From contig NC_087065.1 of assembly GCF_963678635.1 (NCBI RefSeq), forward strand, positions 30,692,252 through 30,756,251: a stretch of 64,000 bases of DNA. Direction: 5' to 3'. The notes under the pieces were generated by a model. The model searched no databases. It saw nothing but the letters and a program-made list of their open reading frames with translations, and had not been told where the DNA came from. Source of the DNA: Symsagittifera roscoffensis (taxonomy: Eukaryota; Xenacoelomorpha; Acoela; Convolutidae). Below, in pieces: positions 1-11,313 of the stretch (position 1 is the first letter of the stretch; each line of letters begins with the position of its first letter). The position numbers were made by a program, and so were the translations under genes.

Positions 1-963
1 GGATATCCAAAAATTTGGGGGTCTACAGTTTGATCGAAAATCGATGATTTTCGACAAAATTGGGTGTTTTTTGGATCTAATTGAGGAGATAAGTAATATA
101 TAATAAGGATAATAATCTATTAATAGTCGTTAATGAATAGTACTATACCCTCCTTTGCACCAAAATATCCGAATTAAGACCCTTAACTCGGAAATTTGTA
201 ATCGATGGAGGGTACAATCGGACCGCGCCAATCGTGCCCCCCACCACTTAAGTTTTAATGAAATAGTACCCGAACGATACTAAAATTGCTTCAACGATAC
301 CCAACAGTCGTTGCGGATGTTGTCCTTGATGTCCCTGTTGAGTGTGGAACACGTTGATCAGCTTGCCACTCTACCCTCCGGCCACCGGCAAAATTACCAT
401 TAACGTGCTTAAACACTCAAATTACACTCGAGGGAGGGTATCCAACCCTTCACCAAAACACACAATCTTTCTATCAGAAACGATATAAATCAATCTGAAA
501 CAACAACAAATAGGAAGGTCAGATCACATCTCGTCCGGAAATAACATATAAACTGTCACTTTATGTTTTTTACTGTTTTTGGTCTTTTTTGGATTTTTTT
601 ACTGTTTTTTGTACTTTTTTGTTTTTAAATAAATTTGTTTTTGGCTTTTTCTTGGTTATACACTATTTTTGTTTGGTTTTACGCTTTCTCTTTATTTGTT
701 TTTGGTCCGGGGACCTCGGGACAAGCGGGTTCATGACTTCCCACCTAACCCTCCGGCCCCCGGAATTTTCGGTGTTAACTAAGTTAAAAAGCTAAATTGC
801 ACTAGACGGAGGGTACGCACCTTCCCCCTAGTACAACAACGGTCATTAAGACCTCTAACTCGGGCATACGCCCGGAGCGGAGGGTTCGTCACTGAAACGC
901 TTGCTGATCATGATGGTTTCATGCCTTTAACAGGCCCACCCAGGAGCGCCATAAAAACGTCTA
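1..963. repeat. Non-coding flank with inverted TACCCTCC modules
   Basis: No gene is supported here. Three ~70-bp modules begin with TACCCTCC or AACCCTCC and end with its inverse GGAGGGTA: about 146-216, 372-441 and 745-817. The last two share internal wording: a CCGG-rich start, then a lone A/T-rich core. The phrase TAAGACC(C/T)(T/C)TAACTCGG occurs near 174 and 847. The same ACCCTCC/GGAGGGT words recur inside the arms of the element at 964-5390 (near 1490, 1750, 4604 and 4850), so this flank is probably a decayed relative or neighbour of that family. The ORF at 589-795 is a poly-T low-complexity artefact. Confidence 0.5.
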
Positions 964-1850
964 TGTAACATTCGCCCAAATATCACACAGCGACGGAGCG
1001 TAGAAAAAGTACCTATTAACGACTGGCAGGCGTCAGTTACCTTAATTCTACTCGTTTTTCACCGTCTCGACCTTGCCAGTTGATTTTCTGGTCTGTTTAG
1101 GGCAAAGTAAAAAGTTACCATTTTTAGGCCATCAGTCAAACGACTTTTGATCAGCTTTCGTTTACATGCGAACACAACCACATAGCTGAGTCTCGGATCC
1201 TCAGACTACGTGATTGTCATTAAAAACACGGCTCGAACAACCTATTTTTATATGTTTTTGTGTGACAGTTTTATATTAAATCCATTGGAGATGGATTGAC
1301 CCTTTCCTTTTTCTATCTACTCATGTCCTGAAATATCAAATAATATCGGTGTTTAATTAAGATCTAGGACATTACAGCAGCTGTTAAAGTTAGTTTATAC
1401 AGTCCCTTCACTTAGACAGTCTCTGGGGGACCAAGCCTCCGCTCCCGTGATTTTCTTGAGATAACACTCTTATCTCTTATATTTCGTGTCCCGGGAGGGT
1501 TCCGTGGTATTTCTCTTCCCCCCACTGAAGCCTCCGTCTCCACAAATATCTGTCGCTAAGGTCCTTATCGTGTGTTTTGCCACGATAAGAGGCTCCGTGT
1601 TTTTCTGTCTCTGATACAACTGTTCTTCACAATCTATATCGTGGTTCTGATTTTCGTCTTTTTTATTCAAAATGGCCGTCTTTTTTCTATTTCTCAGAAA
1701 TGTTCTTCTTCCAATCGAAATTTTAAAAATAAAAATTCTAGAACATTCTGACCCTCCGTCGCAACACTTTTTTGTTCATAAGGCCTTTAGTCACTCTTTT
1801 TTATGTCGCCGGAAGGTTGTGCTGTGTCATCTGGCAGAATGGCACACGGT
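964..1850 (+). repeat. Left inverted arm
   Basis: Imperfect inverted partner of 4500-5390. Landmarks are the CCGTCTCGACC block near 1063-1076, the GGATCCTCAGACTACGTGAT block near 1195, the CCATTGGAGATGGATTGACC block near 1281, and the GCCACGATAAGAGGCT block near 1578. Some blocks recur as fragments at 5415-5690, 10478-10890 and 14374-14520, so the arm family is multicopy within the window. Confidence 0.75.
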
Positions 1851-2157
1851 CGAACCCTCGGTTCCCGAGCTGAAGGGGCAAGTGAGTTTTGATTGTGGTT
1901 CTTGGGACGGTCCCTTGAAAACCAGCTTAGTAACCATGTGGGAACTCATGAAGCCTTCTTGGTGTCCACATCCAAACGCCGGTTTAATCTGGGATATGAC
2001 GGCGGATATTACGTTGGACTTGGATGATGACGCGAGTTTGCACGATCTGGCCATGATACACCCTCTGCTGGCCATAAAATTAACGAAGCAGAGAAACAAC
2101 CCATCCACGAAACCATCCGAGGGAAGTGCATCGAGTGACTGCACGATCTGGCCATGA
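1672..2157 (+). pseudogene. Possible N-terminal fragment of the foldback-element protein
   Basis: A 161-codon open frame begins inside the left arm and runs into the unique centre. The part after ~1850 has ordinary-looking composition with acidic and Trp-rich stretches. It ends because a 90-bp segment was duplicated locally with a 101-bp offset, which shifts the frame. After the second copy the shifted frame meets a stop near 2262. No family was recognised. The portion lying in the arm may not be translated. Whether this belongs to the same protein as 2269-3794 is inference from order and strand only. Confidence 0.3.
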
Positions 2158-2231
2158 TACACCATCTGCTGGCCATAAAATTAACGAAGCAGAGAAACAA
2201 CCCATCCACGAAACCATCCGAGGGAAGTGCA
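2041..2231 (+). repeat. 90-bp local tandem duplication
   Basis: 2041-2130 and 2142-2231 are almost identical, both starting CACGATCTGGCCATGATACA and ending GGGAAGTGCA. They are separated by 11 bp. The 101-bp period is not a multiple of three, so the duplication breaks the reading frame that enters it. Confidence 0.9.
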
Positions 2232-2268
2232 TACCGGATAGGGCACCTGTCTAGCTCACAATAGTGGA

Positions 2269-3794
2269 ATGGACGGACATATATGCAACACGGAGCATTG
2301 CTTGATCACGCTGAGCGAGCAGCATCGCCAATTGGCACAACTGTATGGGGAGTTTAGCATGACAGATAAGAGTGGAATGGAGTTGATTGCGGACTTTCAT
2401 GGAGTAACGGAGGTAAGCTTGATCACTGCCTTGGGATTTTGCAGCATGACGAGCTCGATAGAATCACTGGAACGCCTAGAGCGTGCCCATGGGCTAGTGA
2501 CATCCCTCAGTGTGGAAGTATTCCCTGGAGCACTACTACAGACAGAGCAGAAGATCGGAGGCTGGCGAGAAGCTCTGGAAAATGAAACGAATTTGAAGGA
2601 TAGTGAGGCCTATCATAGACCTATTGGCTCGAAATATCTGGTGGGTTCGAGCTCTGCACTTATTGCAATAGTAGATACCCTACGCACATGGTGGTGATGG
2701 ATGCGAGGACACAGCAGGTGTTGGTCGACCAACTCTTCTCTGTGCCAAAGTGCGTGAGTTTGGCCAAAATGTCGGAAAGGTCATATGATTTATTGGCAAA
2801 GATCATTCGGGCCGTCCCGAAGAGATCTGAAGGCGAGTTGCAAGACGTAGTGGGTGAAGCGTTCATGAGATTGAACGAGGGTAATGTGAGTGAATTCCAG
2901 AAGCAGAAGGCGAGTGGAGCGTTACCCACTGAATTCCCCACCATAGAAGAAAAGGACGAGGTGCATAGAATAAAGATGGAAGTGGAACCGTTGCTGGGAG
3001 CCTCAGGGTATCGGACCCGAAGGAACATACTAATGACCCATGCGGAGTATCCTTGCCACTGCCTGGCGCAGACGTTGCGGTACCCCAAACGTGGGAATCT
3101 GGTTTTAGTGTGGGACGTGGAGGAGTTGTACTCCACGGGGTTGCCCGATCAAAATCAACGAGTGTCGATCGTGGTGGTGAGTGCCATGCTGGCGGTGTGG
3201 TGGTTAGAAGCCAACGCGGGCACAAGTGAGCAGGAGACGGCCGTGCTGACTCCTGAGCAGCTGAGCAACGTAAAGATGAACCGCAAATTAGATCTTTTCA
3301 GAGCCACCTGCAAGATTCTGAGAATACCCAAAGCCACTGAAAGAATATGGTCAAGGCAAAGATTGATGCCTTGGTTCCGTGCTGTGATGACATCATGGAT
3401 GTATGAACGCGCGAAGCGTCATTTGTATAGGAACACGGAAGCCTATCAATCTTTCCAGCTTGATATAGGACCTGGAGCCTATAAACGAGCATTCTTGACG
3501 CACAGAAACGCGGTCACCACAGCGGTGAAGCGGGTAGCTGGAACGCCTTGTGTTACTGAAGATGAGAAGAAAGAGGTCTTAAGAGCTGACCTAGAACGAA
3601 ACGTGAGCCTATGTCTTCACAACAGCTTTTGCAGGAACCGGGAGCAGAAGGTGAATGTGGACTTGCTACCTTGTTGCAAACCGAGGCTGTTGGAACAGGA
3701 GGGTTGGGGCACGGCCCGCAACTCTCTGGACATGTTAGAGAAAGTCCTGGAAGACAGTGACGCTGAACATCAGGATGGAGAAATGATGGAGTGA
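2269..3794 (+). pseudogene. Unrecognised protein of the foldback-like element, frameshifted
   Basis: Two plus-strand frames, 2269-2697 (142 aa) and 2688-3794 (368 aa), overlap by 10 bases in different phases and read as one protein broken by a single frameshift near 2690. The larger frame is rich in charged helix-type sequence. It has a Cys-His cluster (YPCHCLAQ) near residue 123, a hydrophobic SIVVVSAMLAVWW segment near 160-172, and an acidic C-terminus ending SDAEHQDGEMME. I do not recognise a transposase DDE/D triad, a zinc knuckle, RT or helicase motifs. It lies centrally between the inverted arms, so it may be the element's own protein or a captured host or viral gene. Its length and sustained composition over 1.1 kb make chance openness unlikely. 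Confidence 0.55.
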
Positions 3795-4499
3795 AGATGA
3801 CCAAAGAAGAGAAGAGAAGGAGAGAAAAACTTGATCGTCTTTGTGTGTTAAAACCTACACTAATCAACAAAGTTTGATTATTGAAACTGTTAAACTTTCT
3901 GTTTTGATTTAGTTTGTCAGACCAAACTCTGAAAATTGTTGCAATTGTTGAAATTGTTGAAAGAAAATTTTAGTTGTGCTACTTTTGTATATATATATAT
4001 ATAGAACATAGGTGAGTATATTTACCTATTTTACACGACTGATGTTTTTAACCTGTGTAAGACACGTGTTCACTGTGTGGCGACCTGGTAAGTTTGGGTA
4101 AACTCGCCCGAAGAGGGTGAGTAACTCAATAACTTTCCTAGCCACAGAGTTTCTTAGTTTTAATATCAAAGAGGACTGCATAGATAACTAATTATACTTG
4201 GTGAGTGACACTAAGTTAATTTTAACGGGTGCGTGGCCGTGCCACGTCCCAACTTTTTAATCAGAAAAGGCGAAAAGAAGTTTTATGGCAAGATGACGTA
4301 AGTAGTCAGAAAAGAAATTTTTATCTGGGACACTCCTCATGGTGCAAACTTTGTGAAAAAGTTGAAAGGCAGTGAGATGTAGTATGATGCCAGTTGTGAC
4401 CCGTAGTGAGTTGAGGTGGAGTAGATAAATTTCGTTTTCTTATGCGATTTGTCATAAGAAAACCCGGTGTTATGCGATCAATAGGGACATTGATGGGTA
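3795..4499. other. Non-coding centre of foldback-like element
   Basis: No coding region is visible between the unknown protein and the right arm. It contains a short TA microsatellite at about 3989-4002 and several GTAAGT-like words (4089, 4300). The frame at 4321-4560 on the minus strand is not supported by any motif. Confidence 0.5.
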
Positions 4500-5390
4500 C
4501 TGTACGGGGAGTATGTGCCATTCTGCCAGATTTGCACAGCGCAACCTTCCGACGAAGCACGAATTAGAGAGAAAAGGCCTTAACAGCGAAAAAGTGCTTG
4601 AAAGGAGGGTCGAAATATTCTGGTAGTTTCAGTTTTTCAAATATTCGATTAACGAGCGAGTATTTCTCAGAAATACGAAAAACGGCCATTTTGACCAAAA
4701 AAGCTGGGAAAAACAGAACAACAGCAAATCTAGTGAAAAAGATTCACACGAGAACACGGAAAAACGAAGTCACTTATCGTGACAGTTACGCACAATAAGA
4801 TCCTTAGTGAAAGAAGATAGTGGGAAAGGAGGCTTCGGTGGTGGAGAGCAGTACCCTCCCGTGCCACGAATTGGGAGTGATGACAACGATATCTCGAGGA
4901 GAACACGGAAGCGGAGGCTTGGTCCCCCAGAGACTGATATATGGTGAAAGACTGTAGTAAACTAACTTTTTAGCTACTCTGATGCCATAGAACTTTGAAT
5001 TGACATCGGTATTATTTGATATTTTAGAATATGAATAGCTAGGAAGAGGAAAGGGTCAATCCATCTCCAATGGATTTAACATAGAACTGTCACCAAAAAC
5101 ATATAAAAATAGGGTATTCGAGCCGTTTTTTTTATAGCAATCACGTAGTCTGAGGATCCGAGACTCAGCTATGTGTTTGTGTTTGCATGTAAACGAAAGC
5201 TGATCAAAAGTCGTTTGACTGATGGCCTAAAAATAGTAACTTTTTACTTAGCCCTAAATAGAACAGAAAATCAACTGGCAAGGTCGAGACGGTGAAAAAC
5301 GAGTAGGATTAAGGTAACTGACGCCTGCCAGTCGTTAATACGTACTTTTTCTACGCTCCGTCGCTGTGTAGTATTTGGGCGAATGTTGCA
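4500..5390 (-). repeat. Right inverted arm
   Basis: Inverted partner of 964-1850, with scattered substitutions and short indels. The outer end GGCGAATGTTGCA marks the element boundary. Inner blocks include the AACCTTCC block near 4550 and GGAGGGTCGAAATATT near 4605. Confidence 0.75.
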
Positions 5391-5414
5391 ACCCAGCCAT
5401 GAGCTCACTATTTT

Positions 5415-5690
5415 TGCATATAATTAAGTTAATTAGAGCTTTCTGATCGAAGCCGGAAACAAGAACGTTTTTTTGTCGACCCGATGTTAGAAAGACCACC
5501 AAAAGAACTGGCTTTGGCACAGACGGTGAAAAGCATGTAGAGCTGTGTTTAGACCCTGGCCAGTCGTTTTAGAACCTTGCTTTATTTTCCGTCGATATGT
5601 AATTCCGGCGAATGTTACAAAGGTCAAGAGGAAAGGTCAATCCATCCCCAATGGATTTAGTATATAACTGTCACTAAAAACATAATTATT
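5415..5690. repeat. Foldback arm fragment left of non-LTR element 1
   Basis: It carries the same blocks as the outer right arm (AGACGGTGAAAAGCATGTAG, GGCCAGTCGTT, then GGCGAATGTTACA ending at ~5610), followed by the inner-arm block AAAGGTCAATCCATCCCCA and its downstream words to 5685. A diverged direct copy of 5417-5610 lies at 10478-10680 on the other side of non-LTR element 1. Confidence 0.7.
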
Positions 5691-5881
5691 AAATAGTTTC
5701 AGTTATTGAAATGAATGCATGGGGCAGCCGTGGTGGCCCCCAATAGTGAAATTGTTGGAAAGTTTATTCACAGCGATACCCTCTGGATTACACTCAGGAT
5801 TAAACAGGGTGGACCTACAGTCTGAAAGACTAGCTGTATTTCTCATCCCAACTACAATCAGCTGAGTTCATTTCAATTTTT

Positions 5882-6497
5882 TTGTCTTTATATACATTTT
5901 TCTATTTCTACTTCTCTATGATCAAAGTAGTAGCAGCAAGCTCTCTTAGCCGTTGCATTGCAAAACTTGACGAATCTGAACAACATAAGCTTGCCGATTC
6001 TGTTCATTCTTTACCCGGCCTAAATATTGACCCTAATACAGCAAACTATTGTTACGATTATTTAACGTCAACCCAGCTGAGGAAACGTAACCTTATACTG
6101 TGGCATGACCTACTCAACAACACAATAACATCACATCCAAAAAAAATAACATTCCCCAAACGGTTGATCAACTCATCGCGACATCGCGACTCTGAAAACA
6201 ATTCCCAATCTCTTCTACGTTGTCACATGTCAACGAGTAGGAGCTCCGTACACCTTTGACGAACTTGTGAAGGCCTTGGACTGTTACGTCATTGACGTGA
6301 CAAAGCACGTTATCAGCGCGTCTGAACAAATCGACGAATCGGTGCTTGCTGAGTATCGCAGACTTCATCAGCATTCTGACATTGAGTTACGTACTTTGGC
6401 CACTGTATTGCACTATTACCCAACATCAAACGGATCTTCAAAACACGTGGTACGAAGCGAAGATCAGCTGGAGAGAGACGCGAGGCGAAAAGACTAA
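5882..6497 (+). pseudogene. Upstream small frames of non-LTR element 1
   Basis: Two adjoining frames, 5882-6259 and 6267-6497, look like one disrupted protein of about 200 residues. It has a helical, charged character (for example DESEQHKLADSVHSL, then DVTKHVISASEQIDESVL). No family was recognised. The position upstream of the ORF1-type protein suggests an additional or N-terminal ORF1 segment of the retrotransposon. The frame loss between them is about 1-2 bases. Confidence 0.4.
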
Positions 6498-6511
6498 AAT
6501 ATTAAACAGGT

Positions 6512-6625
6512 AGGCGTGCTTATCGAGTCTCTGGCTCTGAGCCCCACCTATAAGTACTGAAGTTGCTTTTAGATTTACTCTTTACATAGGTGCGCTTATT
6601 GAGTCTCTGGCTCTGAGCACCTCAA
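6512..6625 (+). repeat. Two copies of a 27-bp motif before ORF1
   Basis: GTGCTTATCGAGTCTCTGGC (6518) and GCGCTTATTGAGTCTCTGGC (6592) each continue as TCTGAGC. The second copy is enclosed by AGGTGC...GCACCT, giving a possible small hairpin immediately before the ATG at 6628. Confidence 0.6.
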
Positions 6626-6627
6626 AG

Positions 6628-7500
6628 ATGTCTAAACGTAACAATCAAAATCGAGTCAAATCAATCTCTGATTCATGCTTCACCTGTGATGAGAAAATTC
6701 CGTCTGTGGCTGTCGAATGCATCTGACTAAAAATTGTACTGGCCTGAGTGAAGCGGCTGTCAATGGAGTACTGGCTATCGGAAAAAATGCCTTACTTCTT
6801 TGTAACAAGTGTATCGAAGAGAAGCGCCACGAAAAGCTAGCACAACCTGCCCATGTGAACACGGTCTCAAATGAACACCAACGAAGTCAGATGAAAAACC
6901 TTGAAACCGAAATGACTGACCTCAAGAAAACTGTATCCGAAATCAAAACGCTTCTCACAAGGAAACCGCCGGATTCCGGGCAACCAGCCCAAAATAGTCC
7001 GATTACCAAATCACAAGAAAAAATGCCGAAACCTCCCGAAGAACTCGATGGAATTCGTATACGTGGTATCCCAGAATTTAACGGAAAAAGAAGCAAGAGT
7101 ACGCCAAGAACACGACCTTGCAGAAGTTCAAAAACTACTAACCCATATGGAAGCCAATGCTATTATAGGCGACGTCATAAGACTTGGCCGATATGAAGAG
7201 AACAAAACGAGAACTATCCTATTAAAAGTTCCAAATGCATATCAGCGTCGAATGGTACTGCTATCGGCGAGAAAGCTGAAAACTTTCAGTCAGCCAATCT
7301 TTCTCAGCAAACAACTGACAAAAGAAGAAGCTGACCTTGACAACTTAGCTCTTGTGGGACGACAAGAACTGATAAATGAAGGCACCGACCCGAAAAATCT
7401 GCGTGTTCGTGACGCAACCCTGTTCATTCGACAGGGCGCAAAGTGGACAAAAGAGAAGCTTCCCGTGGCGGACGAAAGACTAGCAGCTTTCATAAATATA
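6628..7500 (+). pseudogene. ORF1-type protein of non-LTR element 1
   Basis: The frame starts at ATG 6628 and soon shows a Cys/His cluster (CFTCDEK...VEC, then HLTKNC...CNKC) like the PHD-type zinc finger of CR1-group ORF1 proteins. A frameshift near 6718 separates the first cysteines from the rest. A heptad-rich segment (LETEMTDLKKTVSEIKTLL) follows, then an RNA-recognition-like region (GIRIRGIPEF ... AIIGDVIRLGRYE ... RTILLKVPN). A second frameshift near 7075 moves the reading into the frame that continues straight into the endonuclease. Role by family: RNA-binding chaperone of the retrotransposon RNP. Confidence 0.65.
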
Positions 7501-8160
7501 CTAATTTACAATGTGAGAAGTATACTTGAATACCAACGCCGAACAAATTTCTCCAATGCCGTTCAAGTGAAAAATATTTATCAAATTATCTGCCTAACAG
7601 AAACGCGGCTCACAGACAGCATTAGCGATATAGGTCTGTTTCTAACCAACTATGCGATACATCGAAAAGACAGACTATCTGATAAAGTGTTGACAAAGCA
7701 TGGCAGTGTACTGATAGCAGTAAGCAAAAACATTCCAAGCTCTCAAATTGACTCAATTTTTCAAGACTGTGTGATAATTCGTATATGCTTAAATAAAACA
7801 TTCCTAATATGTTGTCTTTACAGCGCCCCGTCAAACAGTGCGTACACATGGACTCTTCCGGACATCGTTGAGCTCCTAAAGTTCATTAGGCGAAAACAGT
7901 TCGTATACAGTGCTGTTTGCTCATATATAGCTAGAGACATCAATGTTTCATCTACACACTGGCCCTCAATGACGTCAACATCTCTCTTCGAGCAAACAAT
8001 CCTCAATGAACTATGTGAATCAAATTTTCAGCAACTCATAAAAACCCAGGACGAAAGGTCACTGGATGTTCTCTTATGCAATAAACCCCAGTATGTGACA
8101 AGCATAGTCATTGATAACCATCTGAGAAGTCTCTTCAATTCTGATCACAAACATTATTAA
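7480..8160 (+). pseudogene. EEP endonuclease domain of non-LTR element 1
   Basis: The frame shows successive apurinic-endonuclease-like landmarks: INILIYNVRSI, LTETRL, GSVLIAV, CCLYSAPSNSAY, RDINVSS in place of the usual GDFN, LDVLLCN, and SDHKHY. This is the target-nicking endonuclease of EEP-type non-LTR elements. The glycine and phenylalanine of GDFN have changed, which argues for an inactive enzyme. The domain is in frame with the C-terminus of the preceding ORF1, with no stop or new start between them. Confidence 0.7.
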
Positions 8161-10365
8161 GCTAAAGTCTCGTTTGACATCCGACCTGTACATATCTCTT
8201 CACCGTCTCCCAAACAAAAGCTAGACTTGGGTATATTTCCATACAAGAAAGCTAACTGGAAAGAAATTAATGAGTTCATTCTCCAACATCCCTTCCGACC
8301 ATACTGCATGAGCAACGTGGACTTGATGGTTGAACTTTGGTATAAATGGCTACACGAAATATTAAAGGATCTTCTTCCAATAACTACAAAACATAGGTCC
8401 AAACTGGCTCCATGGGTAAGTGGCAACTCTTGAAACCTCATCAAGAAGTTAAATACACTTCAATTGAAACAACAACGGCATCCCACGCCGTCAAACGAAA
8501 TCAAAATTGGATGTCTACAAACTGAGCTCACCCTGTCGCTTCAAAATGACCAGCATCTACATGAGATGACGCTCTTCAAGGAAGGCAAATTCAGCGGAAT
8601 ACAGAGATACTTGAAGTCGATCACCAAGTCGAACACTATCCCTACCGAGTTTTTTTTGGATCAAAGAACTGCCAATACAGATATTGAAAAAGTAATATTA
8701 TTCAACGAATACTTTCAATCAGTGTTCACTCAAAACACCTACTATACGAAAATAGGCGAACAAAATAGCACCCTACTAAATCAGATTCACTTTAATATGA
8801 AATAGAAAACGCTCTGCAACTACTGGACGTAAATAAAGCCAACAGACCGGATAAGATCGGGAACTTACTTCTGAAGAGTCTCTCCAAGTCACTGCCGAAA
8901 TCACTGCACTTACTGTTTAACCTCATCGCAAATAAAGCCCGATTTCCGGAAAAATGGAAAATCAGTGAAATTGCACCAATACTCAAAGACGGAGATAAAC
9001 AAGATGTGAGTAATTACAGGCCTATCAGCCTGCCTTCAACAGTTTCAAAACTGCTAGAGAAACTGATTTTCGAGAAGCTGACTCCAATTGTTTACCCAAC
9101 TCTGGCATCAGCCCAACATGGTTTCAGACCCAAACGGTCAACTATAACGAACCTTATAGAATATCTGCATGCATGAAATCTATAGCTGCTTAGAGTCTGA
9201 AAACTGCTCCTATCTGAATATCTTCTATATAGACTTCGAGAAAGCGTTTGACAAAGTCACGCATGAGCTTCTCATACAAAAGATGGCTGCTCTGGGGATT
9301 GGTGGAAACTGTTTGAATCTGTTAAGAAGCAACCTCTCTAAACGGAAGCAAACTGTGAGACTAAATGACACTGTTTCAGATGAATTAGAAGTATTCAGTG
9401 GCGTACCACAAGGCTCCATCCTCGGACCGCTCTTCTTCTTGGTTTTCATAAACGATCTTCCATCATGTGTCATGTCCAAGTCGTTCGGTTATGCTGATGA
9501 TTACAAAATTGTAGGCGACGACCCTTTAACACTGAATATAGACGTTAGAAAACTGTGGTGGTGGTGTGACGAAAGTTTCATGTCAATGAACTTAGGAAAA
9601 AGTAAAGTGCTCTGCATTAAAGGTACAGCTCCTATTGCACTGCCAAACGATGAATTTGAAACAACTGAATGTATGAAAGATCTGGGAATTCTCGTAAATG
9701 ACACACTCTCGTGGACTTTGCATGCAAAGAAAAGGACCGAAAAAGCCTTGAACGCTCTCTTCATCCTAAAACGGAATCTTTCAAAAGCGACGTTTTGGAA
9801 CATAAAGAACGCATATATCTTTTATGTTGTGCCAATTTTAAACTACGGATCAGCCCTTTGGAAACCATCAAAAGGCGACTTAGGTACTCTTGAAAGTATC
9901 CAGCGAAAAGCTGTATCATTGATCTTCATCACAAACAACATATCCTATAAGGATAAGCTCGTGAAACTCGATATCCTTCCAATCTCCTTATATCAAGAAC
10001 CTCGTGTTATTCTCTTGTTTGCCAAAATACTAACCGGAAAAATTGACATAGACTGGCGTAGTCAAGTAACCATCACAGACATCGGTACTCGAAGAACACA
10101 AGCAACACGATATTTTGCCTGCCAACAAATACTTTTGAAGAAGTGTGAACCCGATTACTGGTTTCGAGCTTGCCGTCTGGCCAAAATTTTTAACGATTAC
10201 TTCATATTTGACATAATCTTTGATCCAGGATGCAAAATTAAACTGCTGGAAGTTTATACGAAGTTCTTCAAAACCCGCTACAACGAATCAGTTTCATGCA
10301 CTTGGCGGATATTATGTGGCTGCAACAACTGTAGAGATTTGAAGAAACTAAACTTTAACAACTGA
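8161..10365 (+). pseudogene. Reverse transcriptase of non-LTR element 1
   Basis: The frame is broken at about 8160, 8430, 8805 and 9165. The RT landmarks are in order: NYRPISLPSTVSKLLEK (~9010), AQHGFRPKRSTI, IDFEKAFDKVTHELL, SGVPQGSILGPLFFL, then FGYADDYKIV (~9485) with the intact YADD metal-binding pair. The downstream thumb and C-terminal region runs to 10365 and ends in a Cys-rich tail (CGCNNCRDLK). The 9169-10365 part alone is a 398-codon open frame. Function by family is target-primed reverse transcription. This copy cannot make the full protein. Confidence 0.8.
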
Positions 10366-10458
10366 AACACGAACGTTGAACCTCCCAATCACTGGGTTTT
10401 ATGCGAACCCTTGGCTTAGTCCTAAATCCTTTGTTATTATTATTACTATTATGAGACA

Positions 10459-10890
10459 CAGCCTTGCTTTCTTTAGTTTGCATGCAATTAAGTTAATTTG
10501 CGTGACTCGCCTGATAGCCTTCAGGAGTTAGCAACTCGTTAACCCGATGTTAGGACCATTTTGGACTGGCTTCAATAGAGACGGTGAAAAGCACGTGGAG
10601 CTGTGTTTAGACATTAGCCAGTCGTTATAGGATATAGTTTTTACTTTCCGTCGTAATGTACTTTCCGGCCGAATGTTACATGGCATGAGAGAGTACGGAC
10701 CCGCTCCGGATGGACCTTCCTTCCATCTAATCTTCCGCGGATAAGCGTCTTAGCGTGTCGTATTGTCACGATAAGAGGCTTCATTTTTCTCTTGTTTCTT
10801 GCGACTGATTTTTGTCTCGTTAATCCAGTTGTCTGTTTTTCTTGTGCTTTTCGGACAAAACGACCGTATTTACATTTCTCAGAAATATCC
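10459..10890. repeat. Foldback arm copy, left part
   Basis: 10478-10680 matches the outer right arm (AGACGGTGAAAAGCACGTGG, CAGTCGTTATAGG, GGCCGAATGTTACA). 10735-10890 matches the inner left arm (GTCACGATAAGAGGCTTC, ACGACCGTATTTACATTTCTCAGAAAT). The copy is interrupted at 10890 by non-LTR element 2 and resumes at 14374. Confidence 0.7.
10881..10890. repeat. 10-bp target duplication, left
   Basis: AGAAATATCC directly before element 2 is repeated exactly at 14364-14373. Arm sequence continues on both outer sides, so this is the target-site duplication. Confidence 0.85.
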
Positions 10891-11313
10891 CCAACAATAG
10901 CCTAATTGTTGTGATAAACTTATTAAATAGTTTGAGATGTTGATGTATGTAAACCCTCGGCTGCTTGGTATCAAGAACTGTTGATGCTTGATTCACCTGA
11001 AGAAAAAAAGAGAGGATTCTTTCACAAAACCTAACAGATTTTCATTGCTTACTCTCACGAAAAAAAAAACTACATTTATGATTGCGAAACAAAATGACCT
11101 TCAGTTAAAAGTATTCGATTGTTAGAAAACTGAATAATTATGAAACGCTATGCCATGCATCTAGACGAGACAACTTATAACGAGACAACTTAGCTGTTGG
11201 TGAATTCGGAACGTCTGATGGACATAATGACCGACACGATTATCGGGCAAATAAAATAATTTGGCGCGACTCTAGAATTAGTGAAGTAGCCATTTTTCAC
11301 GTTACGTCCATAT

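Larger units (their letters stand above)
964..5390. mobile_element. Foldback-like element with ~0.9-kb inverted arms
   Basis: The left arm begins TGTAACATTCGCC at 964. The right arm ends with the near-exact inverse GGCGAATGTTGCA at 5378-5390. The arms match in inverted orientation along about 890 bp. For example, the segment around 1385-1450 (AGTCTCTGGGGGACCAAGC) is inverted at 4911-4950, and the segment around 1815-1845 is inverted at 4515-4555. The ~2.6-kb centre holds an unrecognised, broken coding region. I could not find a target-site duplication. Long imperfect inverted arms with a unique centre fit a foldback transposon or a captured sequence between arm copies. No known transposase was recognised. 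Confidence 0.7.
5690..10455 (+). mobile_element. Non-LTR element 1 (CR1/Jockey-like, EEP + RT), decayed
   Basis: Plus-strand order is a 5' leader with small frames, an ORF1-type protein (zinc cluster, coiled coil, RRM-like region), an EEP endonuclease and a reverse transcriptase. It ends near 10455 with a short ATT/TTA microsatellite-like tail (TTATTATTATTACTATTATG). Coding is broken by several frameshifts and stops, so this copy is dead. The 5' boundary is approximate. The flanks are foldback arm sequence on both sides, so it inserted into that repeat. No clean target duplication was found. Confidence 0.75.

Noticed and set aside
589-795. 68-codon frame rich in Phe
   Set aside because: Generated by poly-T low-complexity sequence, with no motif or coding character.
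2660-3136. Minus-strand 158-codon frame
   Set aside because: It lies opposite the longer plus-strand unknown protein and shows no motif. Treated as a shadow frame.
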